Shown: in pieces, positions 11,089 through 21,374 of the stretch
Numbering within the stretch: position 1 is the stretch's first letter
How the letters are laid out: each line of letters opens with the position of its first letter
Source: Uranotaenia lowii
Taxonomy: Eukaryota > Arthropoda > Insecta > Diptera > Culicidae
Assembly: GCF_029784155.1 (NCBI RefSeq)
Contig: NC_073692.1
Span: 236,982,503 to 237,046,502, forward strand
Length of the DNA stretch: 64,000 nucleotides
Reading direction: 5' to 3'
Program-made: the position numbers and the translations under genes
The notes under the pieces: model-generated
Databases searched by the model: none
What the model was told of the DNA's origin: nothing
Seen by the model: the letters and a program-made list of their open reading frames with translations, nothing else

Positions 11089-12468
11089 CACACAGGGGTA
11101 AAATATGAAAAAGGCGATCAAAACTATTTTCCGCCGAAACTGTGCGTTTTAGACCTATAGTGTCTTCGAGACAAATGACCAACATTACAAGGGCTAAAAA
11201 ATAAGTTTTTTGAAAACTTGATTAATCCACCTAGTAGTGAGTTAGAAAAACTAACTTTTTTAATATCCATTTTAGAGCTGTATTGTCTGAGAAAAGTTTT
11301 TAGCTTGTACCAATTCTAGCAACTTTGCTAAAGAAGTCATAGCTGTAACATTAATCGTTTCAAAGTTATGACAATTTTTAGAATAATAACACCAATTTTC
11401 AGTTTTTTCAACATATCTTTTTTGCGCGTGATTTTTCATATAAAATATGTTCTAGAGAGTTTTGAAGACAGAAAAGTTGTACACTTTTGCTGTATATATT
11501 GTATAGAAATTTTGAAGTTTAAAAGAGATATCTTAAAAATACTTAAAAAAAATAGTCATTTTGAACTGGTTTTATCTCCTGAGTTCGGACGAGTTTGGTT
11601 ACATATTTTACAGTGTTGCAATTAGAAAAGTATCGCCTTTCAAACAATGTACAATTCAAAGTGGCCAATTGTGACCTGCATAGTGTAAATGTCAATAGAA
11701 GTGAGCCTAAAGTGAAGTTTTTATACTAATTTGAGCATATACTATTACTATTTGGCTGCAACATGTAGGATTCCTAACAGTAGGCCTACTTGAACCACTT
11801 GGACTTGAGATGGTAGATGGGCTCAAATTAGTATAAAAACTTCATTTTTATCTCACTTCTATTGACATTTACACAATGAGGATCAAAATTGGCCACTTTG
11901 AATTGTATATTGTTTGAAAGGCGATACTTTTCTGATTGCAAAACTGTAAAATATGTAACCAAACTCGTCCGAACTCAGCAGATATAACCAGTTCAAAATG
12001 ACTGTTTTTGTTGAGTATTTTTAAGATATCTCGTTTAAACTTCAAAATTTTTATACAGTATATTCAGCAAAAGTGTACAACTTTTTTATCTTAAAAACTC
12101 TCTAGAACATATTTTATATGAAAAATCCCGCGCAAAAAAGTTATGTTGAAAAAACTGAAAATTGGTGTTATTTTTCTAAAAATTGTCATAACTTTGAAAC
12201 GATTAATGTTACAGCTATGACTTCTTTAGCAAAGTTGCTAGAATTGGTACAAGCTAAAAACTTTTCTCAGACAATACAGCTCTAAAATGGATATTAAAAA
12301 AGTTAGTTTTTCTAACTCACTACTAGGTGGATTAATCAAGTTTTCAAAAAACTAATTTTTTAGCCCTTGTAATGTTGGTCATTTGTCTCGAAGACACTAT
12401 AGGTCTAAAACGAACAGTTTCGGCAGAAAATAGTTTTGATCGCCTTTTTCATGTTTTACCCCTGTGTG
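11089..12468. mobile_element. 1.4-kb foldback element, arms ~650 bp
   Basis: Both ends read CACACAGGGGTAAAA (right end reverse-complemented). The flanking 5-bp duplication CGACG lies at 11084-11088 and 12469-12473. The left arm runs to about 11740 and is repeated, inverted and nearly identical, from about 11825. The spacer is only about 85 bp. It lies in the endonuclease-RT linker of the RTE LINE, and excision restores that frame. No protein is encoded. Confidence 0.85.
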
Positions 12469-13137
12469 CGACGTCCGCCGGTTGGAGAATCCAGAGGTGA
12501 AAAGGGCATACATTGAACAGCTAGAATCCCGAGCTTTGAAACTGCCGACGGACGGAACAGGCGAAGAACAGTAATGTGGAATCAAGAGTGCCTTTATCAC
12601 GACGAGCCATGGTTTGTGGAAGAAGAATGTATGGATGTCGGATGAAACTTGGAGAATGGTCGATGATTGGAGAAAGCCGAAAGTCGGAATTGAGCAGGCA
12701 AAGGCAGAAAAGGCAGTAAAATGAGCTTGTAGACGAGACAAGAGAGCCTGGACAAAATCCCTAGCCGAAGAGGGAGAAAGAGCCGCTGCCAATGGAGATA
12801 TCCGATTACTTCATAACACTTATCGCCGCCTTAGTGGCAAAAGGACTAATGCTAGAATGCAGTTAAAAAACCGAGCAGGTCAGTTATTGACCGATCAAAC
12901 AGATCAGCTCAAACGATGGACTGATCTCTTCGAACAACTCTTCCGAGCCACGAATAGCGATGGCCAACAGAACCCACAGTTCGAAGCGCCAACAGTGAAT
13001 CACATCAATGGCGTCAACTTGGAAGCGCCCTCGCTGGCTGAAATAAAAGCAGCAATCAAAGACATGACATCCAAAAAAGCACCTGGGATCGATTGCATCC
13101 CTGCTGAAATGTTGAAGCCGACCCTGTCTTGTCAGCA
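12469..13137 (+). pseudogene. RTE LINE linker and start of reverse transcriptase
   Basis: This continues the endonuclease frame as RRLENPEVKRAYIEQLESRA, passes several stops and shifts, and becomes open at 12857-13137. That stretch ends in EIKAAIKDMTSKKAPGIDCI, which matches the conserved start of LINE reverse transcriptases (the KAPG.D motif). The sequence after EMLKP jumps to unrelated residues, so the palm domain and its catalytic FADD box are deleted. Confidence 0.78.
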
Positions 13138-13204
13138 TAAATGTTACATCTTCTTTCCGCTGACATGTGGGATACTGATCTCTGCAACATCTCTGCGCTC
13201 ACGT

Positions 13205-13680
13205 CAGATATCTCTATGAGCAAAAATTCGAATCATTAGCTCAAACGTCAAATCCGTATTGCTTTACGGGTGCGAAACATGGTGCATATATGCGGTAACG
13301 ACGCGAAAACTGAAAGTATTTGTAAACTGCTGCCTGCGGAATATCATCCGCGCTTGGTGGCCTGGCAACTGGATCTCAAATGAGGAACTTCATCGCCGGA
13401 GTCATCAGAGGGCCCTAGAAATTGAGATTCTGGATCGGAAGTGGAGATGGATTGAGCACACGATGCGAAAAGATGAGAGCGAGATTTGCAGAGAGGCGCT
13501 TGAATGGAATCCAGAAGGACATTGAAGAAGAAGCAGACCCAGAAATTCGTGGCGGCGAAGCCTAGCCGCTGAAATACGAACTGTCGACGAGAGTCTTGAC
13601 CGGGACCAAGTGAAGGCGTTTGCTCCGGATCGTCAACAGTGGAGGTCTATGCGCCGGAGAATCGACGCAGGACCATTAAA
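13205..13680 (+). pseudogene. RTE LINE C-terminal region
   Basis: It starts after the reverse-transcriptase deletion with SVLLYGCETW, a signature following the thumb in RTE-like elements. It continues through RKWRWIEHTMRK to a frameshift near 13523, then RRRPRNSWRRS and a conserved tail ending near QQWRSMRRRI. The 88-residue open part (13259-13525) is not a gene on its own. Confidence 0.75.
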
Positions 13681-13691
13681 CAAATTATATT

Positions 13692-15200
13692 AGAATAAAA
13701 ATTGAAAACGTGCTCTGGTATACAAATCATCTAACCCCGCTGTTGGTGGATGCCCCATTTAACGGGAAAATATAGTTCGAACAAACCCAAAAATAACTGC
13801 AATTGATATTTTTATGCATTCTGGCTTTTATGGCATCACAAATTTGTCAAAAACTAAAGATTTTCATATCTTTTCATAATTTTTTTTTCTTTACAAACAT
13901 GTTTATTGCAAGTTACCTTTTTCTCTGTTTAAAGGTAAAAACAAATATTTTTGGTTCATGAGTATTTCTGAAGAAACTTTTTTCAAATACGTCAATGTGA
14001 TGTCCCATCTACCTTAAAACTTTTAATGCCGTATGATTATTTTTGGACATAAGTTTTTTAGAAGCAATTGCAGTTGAAAAGTGTTGTATGTTACCCCAGT
14101 TGATGGTACTCGAATTGTCAATCCTTATAACTCTGTAGATTGAAATGTTATAATTAACAATTCTAGTTAACCCCCTAAAATTTAAATTTCCAGCGCAACT
14201 GATGACAAATTGGAAAAAATACTCTATCGTAAAGGTTGTCTCATTTGTTTCGAGAAATAAGAAATAAGAAGGATCCGAGTCTCAAGAGGCACTTTTTTCA
14301 AGGCTACAGATTTTGGCGCGACGCAAAATTCTCCTTTCTATGGGGGTTTCCGCTGATGACGCTTCAAGGCTTTCAATATATTCAAAAGAAGATAAGAAAA
14401 AAACTAGCTGAGGTACGTATTAGGTCATGACTTAAGTTTCGTATGAAATAAGGATATAATGTGTATTACAGTTGAACATAAATTTCTAAATGAAAGAGCA
14501 ATAACGTCACAATCGAGAAACAAACACATGATTTTCTTGAAAACTATGTCAACAGTAGCTACAAATAAATTAAAAACCAATAGAACAACACTTCAACCTA
14601 CTGTTACGTAATTCGTGACTGCAATTGCTGCGTGCCAAACAGGTTTCACCTCTTAAGCCAGGCAGGCCAAAGTCATTCAATGGCGTGCCCGTCTTGGCGG
14701 CTGCTTCGATCGGATCGGGTCGGTCGGCCGATTCAGAGATTGGCCTGGCGGCATTGCTCTCCTTTACGTGCTCGGTTCGACGATGATGATGCTGGAAGGC
14801 TGGCGGACGGGGAATTTGTGAAATTATGATCGTATGGAAAATACGCCAAGCCAGTTCCGAAGAAGCGGAGTCAACTTTTGGCACGCTTTATCTGGTGCAC
14901 GTTTTTCTAGCAGATTAAAAACAAGCATTTGCTCAATTGATGTTTTTGTTATTAGGTACTGACAAATCATTAAACAACATATATTTTTTCACTTAAAAAG
15001 AACAAAGAGTTATTGATATGCAACGTTTAATTTTCTTTTAAAAGATATAAAATAACAGTATTGTTGTTTTCTTTTGAGTCATTTTACTCGAGTGAGCCAT
15101 TTTGGTAGTCGAGTCGAGTCGAACCGAACTTCAGTCGAGTATTTCAACATGATAGCCGCTATTCGGGCTCTCAAATTAATTTGATCAGTTTCACTCGACT
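13692..15200. other. No gene recognised in 1.5 kb
   Basis: The stretch 13692-14560 is AT-rich with no supported feature. At 14580-14890 the composition turns GC-rich, with overlapping frames on both strands (14570-14884 minus, 14632-14829 plus) that carry no motif I know. It might be host regulatory DNA. At 15090-15130 the word CGAGTCGAGT is locally repeated. Confidence 0.4.
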
Positions 15201-15371
15201 ACCGTAATCAGTGCTGCAAATTTTCTTAAATCACGAATGATATTGACTGTGATTTTCTATCAGTGTAAAAAGCTTCAACTGAAATGAACGGAATAGAAAA
15301 GTCAACAAATATAAAAGCTTCTGATCGGCTCGGTCATCCTCGTGCTTACAGAAAGCTGTGTGAGTATAGGT

Positions 15372-16877
15372 GTGTTCAACAGAACTCAATCGAAATCAAT
15401 TGAAATGGATTGACAGTTGATCAGCTGTTTTTCCAATTGACTTCGATCGATTTCTATCAGCCTGCTGAATGAACAGTCAGACACTAATACTGTATTTGTT
15501 TATGCCGAGTGTTGCACTGGTGCACCACTAGGTGCTGTCAAACTGTTTGTTTATTCGGACGGTGTTGCACTGGTTTTGACCTGGTGGAGTGCTGCTTAAG
15601 GACGGTGGCCCACCGATAATTTTGCCAGTGTTGCGAGACAGCGTGTGAGTGAGCGAGGTAGCAATACACTGGCGACGATTTGTGTTTGTTTTTATCGGGT
15701 ACGGTGGAACACTCCACTAGTGGAGAAAACAAAAACAGTATAATACTAATGCGCTTAGTTTGTTTCCATTTTTAATTCGGCTGCGCGCTTCAAGCATTTG
15801 TCCACAAATTTTGCGGACAACAAACGCTGAGGCTGAGATGCGACGTCGTGATCGCGCAACCGGAATTCATCTAGACGATCGGGAACTTTTCTATGAAAAG
15901 AATGACGATGACGATTATGTTCACCTATAGCCAAGCGGCTGAGAAAGCTGCTGAAGGAATGGCAGAAAACTTGGTAGATACCAAGAGGAATACCATCAAG
16001 GAATGGGTTTCTATGTTGGGTACACGTACCGAAATCGCTAACCGATTTTAAAGCAAGGGTCAGTTTGTCTACCGCGATAAAGTCCGACGGATGTGAGAAC
16101 AGAACAAATCGAGTTTTGTTGTTGCCTATTCAGATTTGGTGAACAACCAACATGTTCAGGCCTATTTTTTGCCAGAAACACATTTTCAAAAATTGGAAAT
16201 TAATGATAAAATTGCCAGGGAAATGGCCTTGAGCATCTATCCCACATACAAACATAATATTAAATGTCATCATGATATTAAGAAATAAAATTCAGGGTAT
16301 TAATTTAAAATTTATTTAGCATCTTACCATATTTGACAAACACTTTCACCACACTTTTTGATCAGTTGCTGCAGCAAGAAGAAGAAGAAGTTGCAAGCAC
16401 ACCGAGTGATGAGACCAACGCAGAAACACCGACACCGCACCGACGGATGCTCCAGCACCGCACCACCCAAGACGGACCACATCAACACGGACTCCCTGCA
16501 GCAACTGATTTTACTGACACCAGACTGCTAGCACTGCACCACCACCCCAGCACAGAACAACTGGCACAACACCACTGACACAGCACCACCGACGCTGCAC
16601 CGGTTGACTCCACTGTAACTTGCACTGCACGACAGAAATTAAAAACAAATCGAAACAGCTGTTTTTGACAGTAAACAACTGCATGTGTGTTAGTGTAATA
16701 GAAATCGATAGAAACGAATCCTGCCTCTGAGCTTGATCGTTTTCGATTGGTTTCGATCGATTTCGATTGACTTCATTGAACGTCAATTGGATTCGTTTCG
16801 ATCACAACATTGGCTGAGTGAATAACAATTTACCAATCGAAATCGATTGAAACCGATTTCAATTGGCTGTTGAACAC
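15372..16877. mobile_element. TIR element with captured gene fragment
   Basis: The two ends are GTGTTCAACAG inverted repeats, followed on each side by words such as TCAATCGAAATCAATTGAAA that keep inverted similarity for roughly 80 bp. Subterminal words (GTTGCACTGG, CTGGTGGAGTG) repeat inside. The target duplication is unclear, so the superfamily is unresolved. The centre carries a decayed host gene fragment (MCM2, 15829-16262) and a CA-rich low-complexity stretch at 16370-16600. Confidence 0.65.
15829..16262 (+). pseudogene. MCM2 helicase N-terminal fragment (pseudogene)
   Basis: MCM2 is a subunit of the MCM2-7 replicative helicase. The fragment reads EAEMRRRDRATGI, a D-rich stretch, then after a break ENLVDTKRNTIKEWVSMLG and TRTEIANRF. 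After an internal stop and a deletion come KGQFVYRDKVRRM and then, after a TGA where the family has cysteine, EQNKSSFVVAYSDLVN, HVQAYFLPE, FQKLEIND and KIAREMALSIYPTY. The order and spacing match the MCM2 N-terminal region ahead of the OB fold. No introns are visible in about 430 bp, consistent with a processed copy or a single captured exon. The AAA+ ATPase part is absent. Two in-frame stops and a deletion rule out function as a protein. Confidence 0.85.
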
Positions 16878-17204
16878 GCTTTATGTCAGTCAGTCAGTAG
16901 AAAGCTCACTCGTAAACCCGAACTAACTTGTTTCATTCGACTGCCACGAAAGCGTCTTTCGCTTAGGCATTTCTGTCACTCATTGTATTCGATCAGTGAC
17001 TGCAGCTTAAGCATTCAATCATTGTCGGCGAAAGTTGCTGATAATTTCAGCAAGCATTTGTTTTTGCCATTTTTGCAAATTGTGAATTGGGGTTCGAAAA
17101 AAAAACGCGACTTGCAAATCGCTAAGACTATACGATTATTAAATGGGGGGGACAGAAGGATGGATGAATATAAATTTCTTGAGGATCGAATTTATGGTAA
17201 TTAA

Positions 17205-18560
17205 TAATGACAAAAATATGACAAATGAAGTAAACATATGAGGCCCTCAGAATCAAAGGGGTGTAAGTGACAAAATAGACGATTTTCAGTTAATGATGCC
17301 AAACGATTCTTCATATTTCAAACTGTATTCGAATTTTATTCACACACTTTTACGTTCGGATGAAAAATACGAATTTAAGAAAAATATATGGAAAATGGCC
17401 AAACACCCTTTGGATCCAAGGACCTCATATGACGAAAGTCTCAAAAACATGACAAATGTGGTATAAAAGTGACAAAATTATGACAAAATGTGGTAAATAT
17501 GTTGAAAACATGATAAAATTATGACAACAATATAAGCAAAATCTGACAAATATGACTAAAATTTGACAAAAAAATGACAACAATCTAACAATTATGACAA
17601 AATTATGCCATAAATATGACAAAAATTGACAATAAAATGACAAAACATAATAAAAATTAGACAAACATCCGACAAATGAGACAAAAATTTGACAAATGTG
17701 ATAAAAATTTAAAAAAACCAAAAAAAAGCAAAATTTTTACAATACAATGACAAAACATGAAAACAAAACTACAAAATTATGACAAAATCTGATAATTCTG
17801 ATATAAATTACAATAAATATGGCAATAAAATGACTAAAATTCGACAAACCTCTGTCAAAAATATGACTTATGTGATGTGTGGTATCCTGACGCACGATGT
17901 AAACTGCCCAAGTATAAACGATTATGAGAGCAAGCATAATCGAGAGAAGAGCTCAGTCTGGAGAGGACCGGCGAACGGTTCAGATCGGGATTATCACATG
18001 ATGTAAATAAGACAACATTATGATATAAATCTTATTATTATGACAAAATTATCACAAAAAAATGACAATAAAATGAAAAATGTGGTAAAAAATTATAACA
18101 ATATGAAATATACCACATTTGCAATATTTAATCACTTTGTCATATTTTTACATAGTTTTACGACATAGTCGGATTTTTATTTTTTTTATTTCAAAATTTT
18201 AAATACATAAATATGTCTGATTTTTATCTCAATTTTATGTCATGATTTTGTCAATTTAATGTCATATTTTACCTCGTTTGTCATAGTTTTGTTATATTTG
18301 TCATATTTTTGTCAATTGTTTACAACATTTGTCATTTTTTTTGCGATGATTTTGTCTTTTTCGTCATATTTTTGTTAAAATATTGTCATATTTTCGACAG
18401 AGTTGTGTTAGTAAATATTTTTCCATTGTATTGTAAATTTCAGTCCTATTTGTCAGATTTTTTTTTTGTCATAATTTTGTCACTGACTTTTACCACATTT
18501 GTCATGTTTTGTCATTTTATTGCCAACTTTTTGTCATAATTTTGTCATAGTTTTGTCCCC
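17205..18560. repeat. Foldback array of TGACAAA-type repeats
   Basis: Irregular repeats of ATGACAAAATTATGACAAA fill 17205-17860 and 18010-18110 on the plus strand. The reverse-complement form (TTTGTCATATTTTTGTCATA) fills 18120-18560. A 130-bp non-repeat island at 17870-18000 breaks the array. The arrangement is a degenerate foldback. Reading frames here are translated repeat. Confidence 0.75.
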
Positions 18561-19034
18561 CACATTCGTCTACACGCTCCCTCGCCAGCGTTCGTCGCGA
18601 CAACCCGAACAATCATTTCTAAACCTTCCCACTTCTTCACACCATTTGTAAAATACGTATTTTTTATCAGAATTCTTCAAAAATAGCGATCTCAGCAGTA
18701 ATTATGAAATTTCCGCATGTCTAGCGAGTCGAAAAATCTTTGTCACCATGCAACTAAACTTAATGATAATAGAAGGAAGCTTTTTTCACTTTCAGTAATG
18801 TTCGCTTGAAACTGAAAATGAAGATTGGATAACCTCATGAACCTGCAAAGAGCCTGAATGTATACTGAGCACCGATGTTGCCGATTGGTGAATGAGTGTG
18901 CAGAGAGCTTTCAGGACTGAGCTTTCTGTTCATTCTCGTATGAATCTAGTTGGAATTAAACTGACCAATACACTGCAATAAAGTCAGCTGATAATTTCTC
19001 ACTGACACTGAAAATTTGCAGCACTGACCGTAAT

Positions 19035-19441
19035 ACGACATTTCGTTCGACTCGACAGTGACTGGAGTCCAGTTGAGTTAATCGACTTGTTTTATGTAAT
19101 AGGGCCCATAATTTAGAAAAACAAGCACTATTGTTGAAGTAAAACAATCATAACTCCATCATTTTTCAACCGATTATTAATAGCTTGGTCCTTTTGAATG
19201 GAAGTTTAAAAAGTCATTCAAGGTCCATAGAAATTAATTTTTTGGAAATGTAAAAATCTAGTACAAATCCTTCAAGAAAATTGGTTTGTTCTGAAAAAAT
19301 GTGTTTGTTACCAATTTCTACTCTACAACAACTGTTAAATTCACATAAAAGTGGAGTTAAGATAATCGATAGCAAATTTATCGCCAAAAACCCATCAGAA
19401 CAAATCAAGTTTTTCACTGAACAGACAGGAAAGTGCCTTGG
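19035..19441. other. No recognised feature
   Basis: AT-rich spacer between the hAT insertion and ITmD37E copy A2. Phrases such as CATAACTCCATC and TTTTTCAACCGATT resemble those in the long palindromes at 29-30 kb, so this is probably old repeat DNA. Confidence 0.35.
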
Positions 19442-19486
19442 TAAAGGGTGATACGGTCAAAATTTGGTCAATATCAACTTGACGTA

Positions 19487-20339
19487 AGGGAAAAGTTCAT
19501 ATAACGCCCCATGTGGCTAATACGCGCCACTCTCGTTTTGAAGAGTCTGAAACATTTTAATCCTGCAAAATATTACCAATTTGTTTTAAATGCTGTGATT
19601 GGTCATGGCAAGTATGATTTTTTCCTTAAAATGCCCCTGTGTCGTGATAATTTCACAATTTAGGTTTTTCTTCATTTCGATCTAAATTTTAAAACACTTT
19701 TAATAAGGTGTCACCAAGCAGAGAAGAACGAATAAGACAATATTTTCTGACACATCGATAGAGGAGAATCTAAATTATGATTTTATGCTAAAAAATCATA
19801 CTAAACTCGCTGAGGTATGCTTTTCATAGGTATGTTCTATCACGGCCCATGCGCTCTTTATAACGCGCAAATCGTAGTAGGCTGAAAATAGCATTGATTT
19901 TTCAAAAAGGCCAATTTTCATTGAAAATGAACAAAAAGTCTAAAATCATATTTTGAGCGTTAATTCAGCCCAAAAAATCTATTTTTCATTTTTTGTTAAA
20001 TTTCTATTAGTCCATTTTGATTTTCTTTTCAGTCAAAGTGTCTGTAAGTATTGGTGTGTTTTCGGTCTTCGGCTGCTCTCGGGTGTGTTCGGCTGCTAGG
20101 CGCGTATTGAATACACAGCGGCGCGTATTCGCAACACAGTTTTGTTCTGTGGCTTTGAATATGGTTTTTAAAAATCAAGCTTTTCAAGAAACTATAGCAA
20201 TTTGAGTAATGAAAAATCATAGGAATTTGTAGAATACACTTTTCTTCAACGATTAAACCCATTTTTAACACAATTTGTACGTAGAATACATAGAAAATCA
20301 GCGATTCGGTTAGGTGGCGCATAATAGGGCATGTTCCCC
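19487..20339 (-). mobile_element. MITE family M1, copy 2 (inverted)
   Basis: It starts AGGGAAAAGTTCATATAACG and ends ATAATAGGGCATGTTCCCC, with TA at 19485-19486 and 20340-20341. ITmD37E copy A1 preserves the empty site (GACGTATTTCTTTC at 7962-7975), so the insertion and 2-bp duplication are certain. It is 853 bp. The family's short frame (20017-20205) is intact here, 62 codons. Confidence 0.92.
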
Positions 20340-20455
20340 TATTTCTTTCAATTTTGCATTTGAAAAACCTGAACACCCCTCTTTTTGAAGGTGTGTGTGT
20401 GTGTGTAGAATGTTGTTCCTATTTTGATTTTGGAATTCACTCTTCAGTTGTCAAA

Positions 20456-21327
20456 ATGTCGTCCAAGGAAGAAGAGCAGCGTATCAAAATTTTGCTCGCG
20501 CATCGCGAATATCCGAGCTACTCGCACGGAAGCTGGCAAAATCACTAAAAGTTGCCAAATCAACCGTTACAGATGTAATTAAAGTGTTTGGGGCCAGGAA
20601 GTCTGGATCGGGGGGAAATCGAAAACCGGAAGCCGCTGAGACGACAAAGAGAGTTGCCGGTAGTTTCAAGCGAAACCCTAACCACTATCTCCGAGATGCC
20701 GCAAATAAGCTGGGTGTATCGTCTACAACCGTGCATCGAGCCAAAAAACGAGCCGGACTATCGACTTACAAGAAGGTAGCGACTCCAAATCGCGATGATA
20801 AACAAAATACGACAGTCAAAGCGCGATCCCGGAGGCTGTACACGACGATGCTGACGAAGTTTGTCTGCGTGGTAATGGACGACCAAACCTACGTCAAAGC
20901 CGACTACAAGCAGCTTCCGGGACAGGAGTTTTATACAGCAATCGGAAGGGGAAAGGTAGCAGATATTGTCAAGCACATGAAACTGTCAAAGTTCGCGAAG
21001 AAATATCTGGTTTGGCAAGTCATCTGTACCTGTGGCTTGAAAAGCAGCATTTTCATAGCTTCCGGGACTAACCAAGAAATTTACGTGAAAAAGTGTTTGA
21101 ATAAACGTCTGCTGCCTTTCCTGAAGAAACACGGTTGTTCCGTACTGTTTTGGCCGGATTTGGCATCTTGCCATTACGGTAAAAAGGCCATGGAGTGGTA
21201 CGCCGCCAACAACGTGCAGGTGGTTCCCAAGGACAAGAATCCTCCCAACACGCCAGAGCTCCGCCCAATTGAGAAATACTGGGCTATTGTCAAGCGGAAC
21301 CTAAAGAAGAGTAAAAAAAACTGCTAA
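20456..21327 (+). pseudogene. ITmD37E transposase, longest copy, frameshifted
   Basis: This enzyme cuts and pastes its own element. The gene starts at ATG 20456; a base change near 20530 breaks the N-terminal helix-turn-helix frame. From 20584 to 21327 it is open for 247 codons. The catalytic triad is visible: D in VVMDDQTY near 20880, D in FWPDLASCHYG near 21156, and E in RPIEKYW near 21271. Exactly 37 residues lie between the second D and the E, which defines DD37E, unlike DD34E of Tc1 or DD34D of mariner. An extra A in the A-run after KKSKK (about 21312) ends the frame early. It is the best template here for the family, but it is not functional. Confidence 0.9.
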
Positions 21328-21374
21328 GGACGAGCAGCAGTTCAAGGCAAACTGGCTTTCTGCGGCGAATAATT

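Larger units (their letters stand above)
9839..13690 (+). mobile_element. RTE-clade LINE, truncated and internally deleted
   Basis: Three blocks belong to one non-LTR retrotransposon: the endonuclease (9839-10531), the linker and start of reverse transcriptase (12469-13137), and the C-terminal region (13205-13680). The endonuclease resembles the RTE/craniofacial-development-protein-2-like type. A hAT MITE (10540-11074) and a foldback (11089-12468) interrupt it. Removing them with their duplications restores a continuous reading frame across the junction. Most of the reverse-transcriptase core is missing between about 13137 and 13205. The 5' end is truncated and no poly-A tail is obvious after 13690. 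Confidence 0.82.
15209..19026. mobile_element. Composite hAT-type insertion, 3.8 kb
   Basis: The ends are CAGTGCTGCAAATTTTC and its exact reverse complement. An exact 8-bp target duplication ACCGTAAT lies at 15201-15208 and 19027-19034. This is a hAT signature. No hAT transposase is visible. The length comes from a nested TIR element (15372-16877) carrying an MCM2 fragment, and a foldback of TGACAAA-type repeats (17205-18560). Confidence 0.85.
19444..21374 (+). mobile_element. ITmD37E transposon, copy A2, 3' truncated
   Basis: The left TIR AAGGGTGATACGGTCAAAAT follows TA at 19442-19443. M1 copy 2 is inserted 41 bp inside the left end. The match to copy A3 runs to about 21374 (TTTCTGCGGCGAATAA) and then stops, so the C-terminal codons, 3'UTR and right TIR are missing. 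Confidence 0.88.

Noticed and set aside
14570..14884. 104-codon minus frame in GC-rich DNA
   Set aside because: The GC-rich composition lengthens frames by chance, a competing plus frame overlaps it, and no motif is present.
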